From: Paraburkholderia antibiotica | GTDB taxonomy: Bacteria > Pseudomonadota > Gammaproteobacteria > Burkholderiales > Burkholderiaceae | NCBI RefSeq assembly: GCF_012927125.1 | Contig: NZ_JABBFZ010000011.1 | Coordinates: forward strand, 164,931-228,930 | Reading direction: 5' to 3' | DNA length: 64,000 nt | In this document: positions 11,309 to 19,927 of the stretch, in pieces | Position numbering within the stretch: the stretch's first letter is position 1 | Layout of the letters: every line of letters starts with the position of its first letter | Program-made: the position numbers and the translations under genes | Notes under the pieces: generated by a model | Seen by the model: the letters and a program-made list of their open reading frames with translations, nothing else | Told to the model about the DNA's origin: nothing | Database searches by the model: none

Positions 11309-12078
11309 TCGGTTTCACATTCGGCTTCAGCAGCATCCTGATCCTGCTGGTGGCCGCGCTGATTGCATCGTCGGTGCGGATTTTTCGCGAATACGAGCGC
11401 GGCGTCGTGTTCATGCTCGGGCGCTTCTGGAAGGTCAAGGGACCCGGACTCGTGCTGATCATTCCGGTCGTGCAGCAGGCGGTGCGGATGGACCTGCGCA
11501 CCGTCGTGTTCGACGTGCCGCCGCAGGACGTGATCACGCGCGACAACGTGTCGGTGAAGGTCAACGCCGTTGTGTATTTCCGCGTGGTCGATCCGGAGAA
11601 AGCGGTGATCCAGGTCGCCAAATACTTCGAGGCGACCAGCCAGCTCGCGCAAACCACGCTGCGCGCGGTGCTGGGCAAGCATGAGCTCGACCAGTTGCTG
11701 TCGGAGCGCGAGCAGCTGAACGCGGACATCCAGAAGGTGCTCGATGCGCAGACCGACGCGTGGGGAATCAAGGTATCGATCGTCGAGATCAAGCACGTCG
11801 ACATCAACGAAACGATGATCCGCGCGATCGCGCGTCAGGCCGAAGCCGAGCGCGAGCGGCGCGCGAAGGTGATCCACGCGGAAGGCGAACTACAGGCGTC
11901 GAAACAGCTGCTGGAAGCCGCGCAGACGCTCGCTCAACAGCCACAGGCGATGCAGTTGCGCTATCTGCAGACGCTGACCACGATCGCCGCCGACAAGAAC
12001 TCGACGATCGTGTTTCCGCTGCCGATCGATCTGGTGAGCGCGGTGATTGAGCGCTTCGGCAAGCCGTCCGTGCCGTGA
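11305..12078 (+). CDS. slipin (stomatin/SPFH family membrane protein)
   Basis: A 257-residue SPFH protein with one N-terminal membrane segment (about 5-24), the prohibitin-homology domain containing YERGVVFMLGR and the GPGLVLIIP turn, and a charged coiled-coil region (about 170-215). Slipins form membrane-associated oligomers that organise microdomains. The ATGA overlap with the NfeD gene shows co-translation, and NfeD proteases are the usual partners of slipins. No C-terminal extension is present. Confidence 0.9.
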   Translation: MIGFTFGFSSILILLVAALIASSVRIFREYERGVVFMLGRFWKVKGPGLVLIIPVVQQAVRMDLRTVVFDVPPQDVITRDNVSVKVNAVVYFRVVDPEKAVIQVAKYFEATSQLAQTTLRAVLGKHELDQLLSEREQLNADIQKVLDAQTDAWGIKVSIVEIKHVDINETMIRAIARQAEAERERRAKVIHAEGELQASKQLLEAAQTLAQQPQAMQLRYLQTLTTIAADKNSTIVFPLPIDLVSAVIERFGKPSVP

Positions 12079-12334
12079 GCTGAGCGGACGGGCCATCGAA
12101 AAGGGCGAAAAAGGCAAAAAGGGCGGCAGGTGATGCCAGACTGGCGTCCATCGTCGCCGATTTACGACGAATCTACGCAGATCCGCTGCGATTCGCGTCG
12201 CCGCGGGAATATCGCCTGTCGCTACGCGGTAGGCCACCGGTAGAAATGGTGCATTGCTTGCTGTCGCCTTACTGGGCGCGCACCGAAAAATTACAATCCC
12301 GGGCTGTTTTTTTACCGCTCCTTAGGAGCCTGTC
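12079..12334 (+). promoter_or_regulatory. intergenic region with promoter for the DUF4148 gene
   Basis: No gene is seen. TTACTG (12269-12274) and TACAAT (12292-12297) are exactly 17 bases apart and match a sigma-70 promoter reasonably well, placing the transcript start about 30 bases before the ATG at 12335. Confidence 0.55.
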
Positions 12335-12604
12335 ATGAGAACGTTGTCCCAACTTGCCCTCGGCGCGCTGCTCGTCGCCGCGAGCATGAGCATTACGAGC
12401 CCCGTCTACGCGCAAGCCTCCATGCAGTCCAACGATCCGTCCGCGCCGAAGACGCGCGAACAGGTTCGCGCCGACCTCATTGAATGGCGCGCCGCCGGCT
12501 TCGATCCGTCCAACTGGATCGACTATCCGCACAACGCGCTGGCCGCGGGCCGCATCGTCGCGGAACGTCGCGCGCAGCAGGCGGCGGGCGCCGCGACGCA
12601 GTAA
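12335..12604 (+). CDS. DUF4148 secreted small protein
   Basis: An 89-residue protein with a signal peptide (cleavage after VYA, about residue 26) and the DUF4148 motif TREQVRADLIEWRAAGFDP. This domain is widespread in Burkholderiales as short periplasmic proteins, often in many copies; function is unknown. It has its own promoter and is monocistronic, with AGGAG before the start. Confidence 0.85.
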   Translation: MRTLSQLALGALLVAASMSITSPVYAQASMQSNDPSAPKTREQVRADLIEWRAAGFDPSNWIDYPHNALAAGRIVAERRAQQAAGAATQ

Positions 12605-12964
12605 GCGGTTGCGAGCGGCTTCGTTTCGGTTGTCGGAGCGAGGATGCCGCCTGTGGGGCGGTAGGGGGTAGTTTGTGGCCCGTGTTGTCTGGAACATGGC
12701 TTCGGGCCGCGCTTTAAGCCGCGCTTCATGCCAGGCTTGCGGCCTTTGCCAGCCGTTTTTGCCAGCCGTTTTTGCCAGCCACCGCCACTTGAGCAGCCAG
12801 CCGGCCCCCACCGCACAGGGTAACGGCGTCGAGCCGGGCCGCGCCCCATGAGTGCCCTCCTTTCCCGCTACGCTCCCCGCTTTATCCCGCGCCAAATCCG
12901 CCCACCACGCCGCGGCGAGGTATCATCCCGTCCCTTCGATACCCCCACTGCCGGAAACCGCACC
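12605..12964. other. 360-base gap with short tandem repeat
   Basis: No gene is supported. The 13-base unit GCCAGCCGTTTTT is repeated from about 12749 to 12780. The upstream open frame of the following gene runs into this region but shows no conserved sequence before 12965. Confidence 0.5.
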
Positions 12965-13459
12965 ATGCCAATCTGGGTCGATGCCGACGCCTGCCCGGCC
13001 GTCGTCAAGGACATGCTCTATCGCGCGGCACGCCGGACCGGCATGCCGCTGACACTGGTCGCCAACACCTTCCTGCGCGTGCCGCCGTCGCCGCTGATCC
13101 GCGCGATCCAGGTGCCGGCCGGCTTCGACGCCGCCGATCAGCTGATCGTCGAGCGCGCCGCCGCGGGCGATCTCGTGATTACCGCCGACATCCCGCTCGC
13201 CGCCCAGGTACTGGCCAAACACGCGCACGCGCTCGATCCGCGCGGCAACTGGTTCACGCCCGGCACGATCGAGGAGCGGCTGCGAATGCGCTCGATGCTC
13301 GATCAGTTGCGCTCGAGCGGCGTCGATACCGGCGGCCCCTCCGCTTATAGCCCGCGCGACGGCAAGAGCTTCGCGGGCGAGCTGGATCGCTGGCTCGCGC
13401 GTCAGCCACCGCGCAGTGATGCGCCGACGCCACACCCGGACGACGAACCGCCCGTCTGA
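12965..13459 (+). CDS. YaiI/YqxD family protein (DUF188)
   Basis: A 164-residue member of UPF0178. It begins at the conserved IWVDADACP and contains the acidic clusters ITADIPLA and FTPGTIEERL typical of the family, which has a PIN-like fold and may be a nuclease; activity is not established. The ATG at 12965 was chosen because family similarity begins there. It stands alone, with no coupled neighbour. Confidence 0.85.
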   Translation: MPIWVDADACPAVVKDMLYRAARRTGMPLTLVANTFLRVPPSPLIRAIQVPAGFDAADQLIVERAAAGDLVITADIPLAAQVLAKHAHALDPRGNWFTPGTIEERLRMRSMLDQLRSSGVDTGGPSAYSPRDGKSFAGELDRWLARQPPRSDAPTPHPDDEPPV

Positions 13460-13689
13460 CGGGCCTCGACACGTGGCGGGAGGCGTCGCGAGCGCCGGGC
13501 CGCCGGCATTCGTGTCTACAATTCCGCCGTAACGTCGGCACGCCGGCGCGCGCCGCGCATTCGCGTTGACACCGGGCTGCCGGGCCACCAACCACCCGGC
13601 CACAGCCCCAGCGCGCCGCCTGGCCCAACCCGAATCACCCAACACAACAACACCACACTTCCCGAACGACGAGAGAGAAAAACCGCCAC

Positions 13690-14991
13690 ATGGACTCGAT
13701 AAAACGCTACTTCGGCTTCGATGCCGTCGGCACCAACCTGCGCACCGAAGTGCTCGCCGGGGTGACCACCTTCCTGACGATGGCCTACATCATCTTCGTC
13801 AACCCGGCGATTCTCGGCGACGCCGGCATGCCGAAGGGTTCGGTGTTCGTCGCGACCTGTCTGGTGGCGGCGCTGGCGTCGCTGATCATGGGTCTGTACG
13901 CGAACTACCCGATCGCGCTCGCGCCCGGCATGGGCCTGAACGCGTATTTCGCGTACACGGTCGTGAAGGGCATGGGCTACACGTGGGAAGCGGCGCTCGG
14001 CGCGGTGTTCATCTCCGGCTGCCTGTTCCTGATCGTCACGCTGTTCCGCGTGCGCGAGGTGATCGTCAAGGGCATTCCGCACTCGATCCGGATCGCGATC
14101 ACCGGCGGTATCGGCCTCTTTCTGGCGATCATTTCGCTGAAGTCGGCCGGCATCGTGGTCGGCAATCCGGCCACGCTCGTCACGCTCGGCAATCTGCACG
14201 ATCCGCACGTAGTGCTCGCCGCGATCGGCTTTTTCGGCATCGTCACACTCGACTACCTGCGGGTGCGCGGCGCGATCCTGATCGGCATCGTCGGCGTCAC
14301 GGTGCTGAGCTTTTTCTTCGGCGGCAACGAGTTTCACGGCATTGTGTCCGCGCCGCCGTCGATCGCGCCGACGCTGTTCCAGCTCGACATCAAGACCGCG
14401 CTGTCGACCGGCATCCTGAACGTCGTGCTGGTGTTCTTCCTCGTCGAACTGTTCGACGCGACCGGCACGCTGATGGGCGTCGCGAACCGCGCGGGGCTGC
14501 TGGTCGAAGGCAAGATGCACCGGCTGAACCGCGCGCTGCTCGCGGACAGCACCGCGATCCTCGCCGGCTCGATGCTCGGCACCTCGTCGACGACCGCGTA
14601 TATCGAAAGCGCGTCCGGCGTGCAGGCCGGCGGGCGCACCGGCGTGACCGCGATCACCGTCGCGGTGCTGTTCGTCGCGGCGCTGTTTTTTGCGCCGCTC
14701 GCCGAAGTCGTGCCGCCGTACGCGACCGCGCCGGCGCTGCTCTACGTGTCGTGCCTGATGCTGCGCGAAATGCTCGACCTGCCGTGGGACGACGCCACCG
14801 AAGTCGTGCCGGCCGCGCTGACCGCGCTGCTGATGCCGTTCACCTACTCGATCGCCAACGGCGTCGCGTTCGGCTTCATCTCGTACGCGGGCCTCAAGCT
14901 GCTGACCGGCCAGGCGCGTCAGGTGAAGCTGGTCGTGTGGATCATCGCGGCGATTTTCCTGTTCCGCTATTTCTATCTCGGCAGCGAGTAA
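13690..14991 (+). CDS. NCS2-type purine permease (AzgA-like)
   Basis: A 433-residue inner-membrane transporter of the guanine/hypoxanthine/adenine group. It starts with the motif RTEVLAGVTTFLTMAYIIFV and carries the substrate-site motif APGMGLNAYFAY near 78-89 and LFDATGTLMG near 256. About 12-14 membrane segments cover the length. AzgA-type proteins import purine bases by proton symport. No purine gene is adjacent, so the precise base is unknown. Confidence 0.9.
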   Translation: MDSIKRYFGFDAVGTNLRTEVLAGVTTFLTMAYIIFVNPAILGDAGMPKGSVFVATCLVAALASLIMGLYANYPIALAPGMGLNAYFAYTVVKGMGYTWEAALGAVFISGCLFLIVTLFRVREVIVKGIPHSIRIAITGGIGLFLAIISLKSAGIVVGNPATLVTLGNLHDPHVVLAAIGFFGIVTLDYLRVRGAILIGIVGVTVLSFFFGGNEFHGIVSAPPSIAPTLFQLDIKTALSTGILNVVLVFFLVELFDATGTLMGVANRAGLLVEGKMHRLNRALLADSTAILAGSMLGTSSTTAYIESASGVQAGGRTGVTAITVAVLFVAALFFAPLAEVVPPYATAPALLYVSCLMLREMLDLPWDDATEVVPAALTALLMPFTYSIANGVAFGFISYAGLKLLTGQARQVKLVVWIIAAIFLFRYFYLGSE

Positions 14992-15036
14992 GGCTGCCGA
15001 CGAGGACCAGGGCAGCGCGGGGCGCGCCGTACGCAA

Positions 15037-15066
15037 GCAGCACACAGCAGCACACAGCAGCACACG
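15037..15066. repeat. 10-base tandem repeat
   Basis: Three copies of AGCAGCACAC lie between the permease gene and the cytochrome b561 gene. It is noncoding and of unknown meaning. Confidence 0.5.
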
Positions 15067-15202
15067 AGCGGCGCGCAGGCGGCAAACCAGGCGGCAATTG
15101 AGCGCAGATCAACGAGAGTGCTTCGGCAGTGCCCGCTTCGCGCGGGCACCGTTTATCATCCGACGATTCGCCACGCGATCGAGCCAGCCACAGGAGCCCC
15201 GC

Positions 15203-15736
15203 ATGTCCTCATACGACCACACGACGGACCGTTACACGAAGCCCGCGATCTTCTTTCACTGGGTCATCTTTCTGCTGGTCGCGCTCGCCTATCTGGCGAT
15301 CGAAATCCGCGGCCCGCGCGGCTCCGACAGCCGCACGTTCTGGACCGGCGTGCACTTCTGGGCCGGCACGCTGGTGCTCGGCCTGTCGGTGTTGCGGGTT
15401 CTCTAGAGACTGTGGGCCGGCGCACCGCAAGAACTGGAGAGCAACCGGCTGCTCGCTTTCCTCGCGCGCGGCGCGCATCTTTCGCTGTACGTCTTCATCA
15501 TCGTGCAGCCGCTGCTCGGCATGCTGATGGTCAATGCCGGCGGCCGGCCGGTGTCGCTCGCGTGGACCAATATCAGCTTCACGCTGGTCGGCGCGGATTC
15601 GATCGCGCGGCCGCTACTGAAGGACGCGCACGAACTGCTCGGCAACGTGTTTTATTGGGTGATCGGCCTGCACGCGCTCGCGGCCATCGCGCATCACGTG
15701 ATCTTCAAGGATCGGACGCTGCGACGGATGATCTGA
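15203..15736 (+). pseudogene. cytochrome b561, interrupted by one in-frame TAG
   Basis: Read through the stop, this frame gives a 177-residue four-helix dihaem cytochrome b561, a membrane protein that passes quinol electrons. Candidate haem histidines are H19, H51, H92 and H157. Codon 68 (15404-15406) is TAG, where relatives have Trp in an LRVLWRL-type motif; the frame continues intact on both sides (SVLRVL, then RLWAGAPQELESN). A single G-to-A change of TGG explains it. As written, the first product would be a 67-residue fragment lacking half the haem ligands. It could be a true null mutation, a read error or a suppressed amber codon. AGGAG precedes the ATG. Confidence 0.8.
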
Positions 15737-15752
15737 CGCGATTGCGTCAGTT

Positions 15753-16043
15753 TCAGTTGCGCCAGTTCGCCTCGTAAAAGCGCACATAGCCGCTTCGGAG
15801 CACGACGCACTGCGCGCGTGTCTCCGACAACAACCGACGCGTGGCCGCCTCGATGCGAGCCCGATGCGCGTCGAACGCGACGACCATGTCCTCCAGCCGG
15901 GGCGACGCGGCGCCGAAGTGGTCTTCGAGCGCTTCCGCGGTGATCATGCACTCCACCCTCTGTCCGTCGATCATCGCCGGAAACGCCAGGGTAAGTTCGC
16001 GCCCTGAATATTCAGGGGCTTCGTTCGGGAAAAGGATCTGCAT
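15753..16043 (-). CDS. DUF1488 protein
   Basis: A 96-residue protein that matches the DUF1488 pattern: an N-terminal MQILFPNEAPEY strand, the CMITAEALEDHFG segment, and a charged helix with FDAHRARIEAATRRLL. No function is known for the family. ATG at 16043 is preferred, since AGGTGA lies 6 bases upstream; the in-frame GTG at 16052 is itself part of that ribosome site. Confidence 0.75.
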   Translation of the reverse strand: MQILFPNEAPEYSGRELTLAFPAMIDGQRVECMITAEALEDHFGAASPRLEDMVVAFDAHRARIEAATRRLLSETRAQCVVLRSGYVRFYEANWRN

Positions 16044-16360
16044 GGGAATCACCTGGAAGAATGCCGCGCATGGTGAAGCGGGGTAAGGTGCGCGCCGGTT
16101 GCATCGTGTCGCGTCCGCCGCTCGTTCCTCCTTGTCCCATGCAGTCGACGCGGGCCGTCACCTCGCGCGGAATCGCCGGTTCGCGCCGCGCGCAGATGAA
16201 TTGATTTACTTTAGACGAGTTCGGGCAAGGCGCAAGCTTTCCCTGCGTTTCCCTGTATTTCGTCGCAGGTGGCCCTGATCTGGCGCATGTTGCAGCGCGA
16301 TATCGGAACGATGGCCGATCCCATGTAAAGTGTCGGTCACCCAGCTTTTCATCGATCCCG
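16044..16360. other. divergent intergenic region
   Basis: About 317 bases between the DUF1488 gene and the ferredoxin gene. It must carry both promoters, but no convincing -35/-10 pair or operator was recognised. Confidence 0.4.
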
Positions 16361-16669
16361 ATGTCCGATCCCACCCGCCCGCCCGTGGTTCGCGTCGAGC
16401 CGCTCGGTCTGAGCTTCGAGGCGCCCGATTCGCTGACGATCCTCGAAGCCGCCGGCTTCGCGAATCTGCGTCTGCCGCGCTCGTGCCGCAACGGGACTTG
16501 CCGCACGTGTTTGTGCCGGATGACGGCCGGACGCGTGCGTTACACGATCGAATGGCCGGGGGTGAGTCGTGAGGAAAAGGCTGATGGCTATATCCTGCCG
16601 TGTGTGGCGATCGCCGAAACCGACGTGGTGATCGACGTGCCGGATGCGCTCGAATTGCCGGCTCGGTGA
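16361..16669 (+). CDS. [2Fe-2S] ferredoxin
   Basis: A 102-residue plant-type ferredoxin. The cluster cysteines are in CRNGTCRTCLC, with the fourth in ILPCVAIA, matching the CX4CX2C...C arrangement; the fold needs no membrane anchor. It is an electron carrier in the cytoplasm; no partner oxygenase is adjacent, so the acceptor is unknown. Confidence 0.88.
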   Translation: MSDPTRPPVVRVEPLGLSFEAPDSLTILEAAGFANLRLPRSCRNGTCRTCLCRMTAGRVRYTIEWPGVSREEKADGYILPCVAIAETDVVIDVPDALELPAR

Positions 16670-16734
16670 GCGTCGGCGCGCAAGCCTGAGCGCTCGGAGC
16701 GCCCCGCCCGACGCTGGCGTTCAAGCGCGTCGTA

Positions 16735-16929
16735 TCAACGCCCGTTGCCCATCGCGCGGGAGATCTTCTTATCCGTGTTGTACTGGCTCAGCGCGTACAC
16801 CGACCAGATCGCGGCCGGCACCCAGCCGATCAGCGTCACCTGCAGAATCAGGCAGATGATGCCCGCGAACGGACGGCCGATCGTGAAGAACTGCAGCTAC
16901 GGCAGAAGGATGGCAAGCAACAGACGCAT
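16735..16929 (-). pseudogene. YqaE/Pmp3-family membrane peptide, interrupted by one in-frame TAG
   Basis: The minus strand encodes a 64-codon frame with the Pmp3/YqaE signature: MRLLLAILLP, then LQFFTIGRPFAGIIC, LILQVTLIGWVPAAIW and SVYALSQYNTDKKI. Codon 11 (16897-16899) is TAG exactly where relatives have Trp (LLPWLQFF). The remaining 53 codons are intact, with no other stop. Pmp3 proteins are two-helix membrane peptides linked to stress and membrane potential. As written, translation would stop after ten residues. Because the peptide is so short, gene finders that need uninterrupted frames would miss it. Confidence 0.75.
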
Positions 16930-17045
16930 TCCGGGTTCCTGTTCGGATGGTTGAGGCAGTAGCGTGCGTTAAGTCGCGGAGGGCGCTTCTGCCTCGTTAA
17001 TGACGAAAATGATGACGGAAATAATGACGGAAATAATGAGGTCAA

Positions 17046-17246
17046 TCAGGCGGGCGTATCGAGCGGTGCGAAGCGCGGCACCTTCGCGCCGTCCACCTCG
17101 ATCAGCTCGAAAAACACCGTCGACGGGCGGGTCCAGATCGTACCATTGGCTGCTTTGTAGACGATCATCGTGACCGTCGGATCGGATTCGAGCGTGGCCT
17201 CGCAGACCAGTTCGTAAATGCCGCCTTTGTAGTGTCGATAACGCAC
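17046..17246 (-). CDS. DUF1653 protein
   Basis: A 66-residue cytosolic protein with the DUF1653 features: RYRHYKGGIYELVCEA at the start, a central VYKAANGTIWTRP and the closing FFELIEVDG. Function of the family is unknown. It lies next to the Pmp3-like pseudogene on the same strand, 117 bases upstream of it. Confidence 0.8.
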   Translation of the reverse strand: MRYRHYKGGIYELVCEATLESDPTVTMIVYKAANGTIWTRPSTVFFELIEVDGAKVPRFAPLDTPA

Positions 17247-17334
17247 GGTAGGGATCCTTAATCTGTCTTCAGTGCTGTCTTCAGTGGGTACTCATATTGG
17301 GCGCGATCGACGCATTTGCAAGCGCGCCCGAACC

Positions 17335-17979
17335 TCAGCCACCCTCTTTCATCTGTTTCAGGATCTTGTAGACGGTCGCGCGGCCCATCGTCAGCACGGC
17401 GGCCACGTAGTTCGCCGAGCTGCGGCCGCGAAACGCGCCCTGCGCGTGCAGCGCCTCGACGATTTCGCGCTTGTGCTCGCGCGTCAGCGCATTGATGCCG
17501 ATCTGCCGCTCGCGCAGCCACGTGTGCAGATACGTGTTGATGCGGTCCTGCCAGTCGTCGCGGAACAGATCTTCGCCGGGCGCGTCGCTCATCGTGCCGC
17601 CCTTGATGAACAGATCGAGCGTCGAGCGCACGTCCTCGAACACCGCGATGTTGAAGTTCACGCACAGCATGCCGGCCGGCTTGCCGTCGTCGTCGAACAG
17701 GATGTTGCTCACGCAGCGCATGCGGCGACCGTCCCAGTTCAGTTTCTCGTACGGACCGATAGTCTGGCCGCGCGCCGCGAACAGCGCGTCGTCGAGCACC
17801 GACGGCGCACCGACCTCGAGCCGCGACAGATTGTTCGCCAGATACGCGATGGTCTGGTCGCGCAGATCGTGAATCACCACTTCGGCGCACGGATAGAGCA
17901 GCGCGGCGATGCCGTCGGCGATCGGCGCGTAGCGCTTCAGCAGCAGGTCTTTGACAGGAGACACGTTCGGATTGCGCAT
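17335..17979 (-). CDS. YheO/DauR-like regulator (PAS plus HTH)
   Basis: A 214-residue transcription factor with a YheO-type PAS domain (about 15-125, including YPCAEVVIHDLRDQ and MLCVNFNIAVFED) and a C-terminal HTH_22 helix-turn-helix (REIVEALHAQGAF and MGRATVYKILKQMK). DauR-type members repress D-arginine genes, but the family is broad. Start at 17979 is set by the onset of similarity; no strong ribosome site is visible there. Target unknown; no catabolic operon is adjacent. Confidence 0.82.
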   Translation of the reverse strand: MRNPNVSPVKDLLLKRYAPIADGIAALLYPCAEVVIHDLRDQTIAYLANNLSRLEVGAPSVLDDALFAARGQTIGPYEKLNWDGRRMRCVSNILFDDDGKPAGMLCVNFNIAVFEDVRSTLDLFIKGGTMSDAPGEDLFRDDWQDRINTYLHTWLRERQIGINALTREHKREIVEALHAQGAFRGRSSANYVAAVLTMGRATVYKILKQMKEGG

Positions 17980-18362
17980 GGAAAGGATGCGGGGTTCGAA
18001 GGAGGCGACGGCGCCGCGCCGGGTTGCATGACGACGCCCGCCACGCAGGCGAGGCAACGCCGGAACGCACGCGGGTCCGCGCTCAGGAACTCGCCATTGT
18101 AGCGACCTCGGGCAGGCGTCGCGATCATGGACGATCGCGGGCACAGCGACGCTCGGCGCGGGCGCTCACGAACGGGCCCCTCCGCGGACTGCCGCGCCCA
18201 CGCTCACGCTCACGCTGACGGTGACGCTGACGGTAACGCGCCGCAAGGCGCTGCCCCGCGAGGCCACACGTCAGCCCACAACACCGCGCAACAATTTTGT
18301 CCGCCTCGCGAGGCGATTTTTTTCATGCGATAACCGTTCATCCAACCGAACGGAGTCCACCG
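17980..18362. other. 383-base divergent gap with hexamer repeats
   Basis: No gene is supported. At 18199-18240 seven near-identical 6-base units occur in a row (CACGCT three times, then GACGGT/GACGCT variants). The rest holds the promoters of the two flanking genes, which I could not define. Confidence 0.45.
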
Positions 18363-18581
18363 ATGGCCACACTCGAAGCGCTTCGCGCCGTGCTCGACGA
18401 CACGCGCACGCCGGAGATCATTCGCAACCACATCATCGACTCGCTGCAATACGCGCTGCGCAATTACGGCCAGATGTTTACGGCGAAGGAAATCGAATGG
18501 CTGGCCAACTGGGACGATGCGCGTCTGCCGCTGGCGGCCGCGCGCGAATTGCAGAAGCGCGTCGCCGACATTTCGCGATGA
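18363..18581 (+). CDS. conserved small hypothetical protein
   Basis: A 72-residue mostly helical, soluble protein; I do not recognise a named family. A helix-rich composition with a central NYGQMFTAKEIEWLANWDD suggests a compact three-helix bundle. ATG at 18363 follows CGGAG by about 9 bases. No signal peptide or metal motif. Confidence 0.6.
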   Translation: MATLEALRAVLDDTRTPEIIRNHIIDSLQYALRNYGQMFTAKEIEWLANWDDARLPLAAARELQKRVADISR

Positions 18582-19167
18582 AGGCCGGACGGAATGCCGC
18601 CCCGGCTCGATTTGGCCTGATCCGCGCTATCGGGGGGCGCGTCGCGGCCTCGGCCAAACCCGCTAAAGCCCCGATGGGCGGGCGTCTCAGCCGGGCATGG
18701 TAGTTGCCACTATCCAATTCGCCCCGTTTCAGGCATCATAGTGAAATAGTTGCAGTTCGCACCCATATAGCACTGGCAGCACCAGGCAGTCTCAAACCGG
18801 CATCTCCGCGCCACCCCCGACAGTTCGACCGCCACTTTCCGGCGATCCCGTCACTCCGGCAATGCGCCGCCTGCATTCGCCGTCGCGAGTAGCACACCGA
18901 GCGGTTCAGCTTCTTCCGTCCGATGCGCGCGAATTCCGCGCCGCTTCAGCATTTTCGGTCGAACCCGTGCCTGGCGCGCGACCGCTCGAGCCATTGTCAT
19001 TGAGTCCGCCGGGCCACGCAGGCCTGTGCCAACCCTTTTTCATTGCGGCGCGCCCATCGGTGCTGCGCCGCCGGTCCACGTCGTCGCGTTGCCGCGACCG
19101 ACCCGCGCGCTGCGGCAGACAACGCGCACCGCGACACGCGGACCATGCATACAGGACACGTATTTTG
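18582..19167. other. 586-base gap
   Basis: No gene is supported. An open frame runs through its second half into the next gene, but the translation is Arg/Ser/Ala-rich and lacks any recognisable structure. A long leader for the 19168 gene is possible. I looked for a cold-shock gene, which could be expected near such a small YKGYE protein, and found none. Confidence 0.45.
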
Positions 19168-19449
19168 ATGAATTCAGCAGTCAAGACCTATAAGGGCTAC
19201 GAAATTCACCCGCTCGTTTATCCGCGCCGCCCCCCCGGCGCCGAGACGAGCCGCAATCCGGGCGCCGGTTACGACGCGTCGGTGCGCATCTGCCGCGTCG
19301 GCGCGAATCCGGCGGCCGATGGCCGGGTGTTCCGCCTGCAGTACATGTTTCCGTTCGACGGCATGGGCAAGGCGCGCATCGCGTGCATGGCGCATGCGGA
19401 GCGGCTGATCGACGGCCAGGTGAACGGTCAGTCCGTCGCCGATCTTTGA
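19168..19449 (+). CDS. small YKGYE-motif hypothetical protein
   Basis: A 93-residue soluble protein starting MNSAVKTYKGYEIHPLVYP. It resembles in layout the 71-residue protein at 42841 (both have YKGYE near the N-terminus, central strands and an Ala-rich final helix). Function unknown. It lies 144 bases upstream of a second infA gene on the same strand. The ATG is the first in the conserved part; upstream codons are low complexity. Confidence 0.55.
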   Translation: MNSAVKTYKGYEIHPLVYPRRPPGAETSRNPGAGYDASVRICRVGANPAADGRVFRLQYMFPFDGMGKARIACMAHAERLIDGQVNGQSVADL

Positions 19450-19593
19450 GCGCGTCATCGGCACATCACCAACGTCGTGCAGCGTACGTTTCGAGCCCTC
19501 GGAGCAGCGCCGCACAAACACTGAAATAACGGCTGCGCCGCCCGGTTCGCCGGCGGCCGGCAACCCCTTTATCCCATCGACCAGGAGTTATGC

Positions 19594-19866
19594 ATGGCGA
19601 AAGAAGAACTGCTTGAACTTGACGGCATCGTCGACGAAGTGCTTCCGGATAGCCGCTACCGCGTGACGCTCGACAACGGCGTCGTTGTCGGCGCCTATGC
19701 GTCCGGACGCATGCGCAAGAACCATATCCGTATTCTCGCGGGCGATCGCGTGACGCTCGAAATGTCGGTCTACGACCTGACCAAAGGACGGATCAACTTC
19801 CGTCACAAGGACGAGCGCCCGAGCGGCGGACCGCGCCCGGCATCGCAGGGGCAGCGCCGGCGCTAA
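19594..19866 (+). CDS. infA: translation initiation factor IF-1, second copy type
   Basis: A 90-residue S1-fold protein with the IF-1 core: LLELDGIVDEVLPDSRYRV, ASGRMRKNHIRIL and GDRVTLEMSVYDLTKGRI. IF-1 binds the ribosomal A site and supports initiation. Standard IF-1 is about 72 residues and lies in the ribosomal protein operon; this one has an extra Pro/Gly/Arg-rich tail and no ribosomal neighbours, fitting the longer paralogue common in Burkholderiales. AGGAG lies upstream of the ATG. Confidence 0.9.
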   Translation: MAKEELLELDGIVDEVLPDSRYRVTLDNGVVVGAYASGRMRKNHIRILAGDRVTLEMSVYDLTKGRINFRHKDERPSGGPRPASQGQRRR

Positions 19867-19927
19867 GCCGCGGCAACGGCAGTGGCGCGACATGGCAGAC
19901 CTGCGTGTCGCGCTAAACCCCATCGCG

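Noticed and set aside
15404..16899. TAG as a reassigned sense codon (for example pyrrolysine)
   Set aside because: TAG ends at least six intact genes in the window, and both sites fit ordinary Trp codons changed by one base; no Pyl genes are present.
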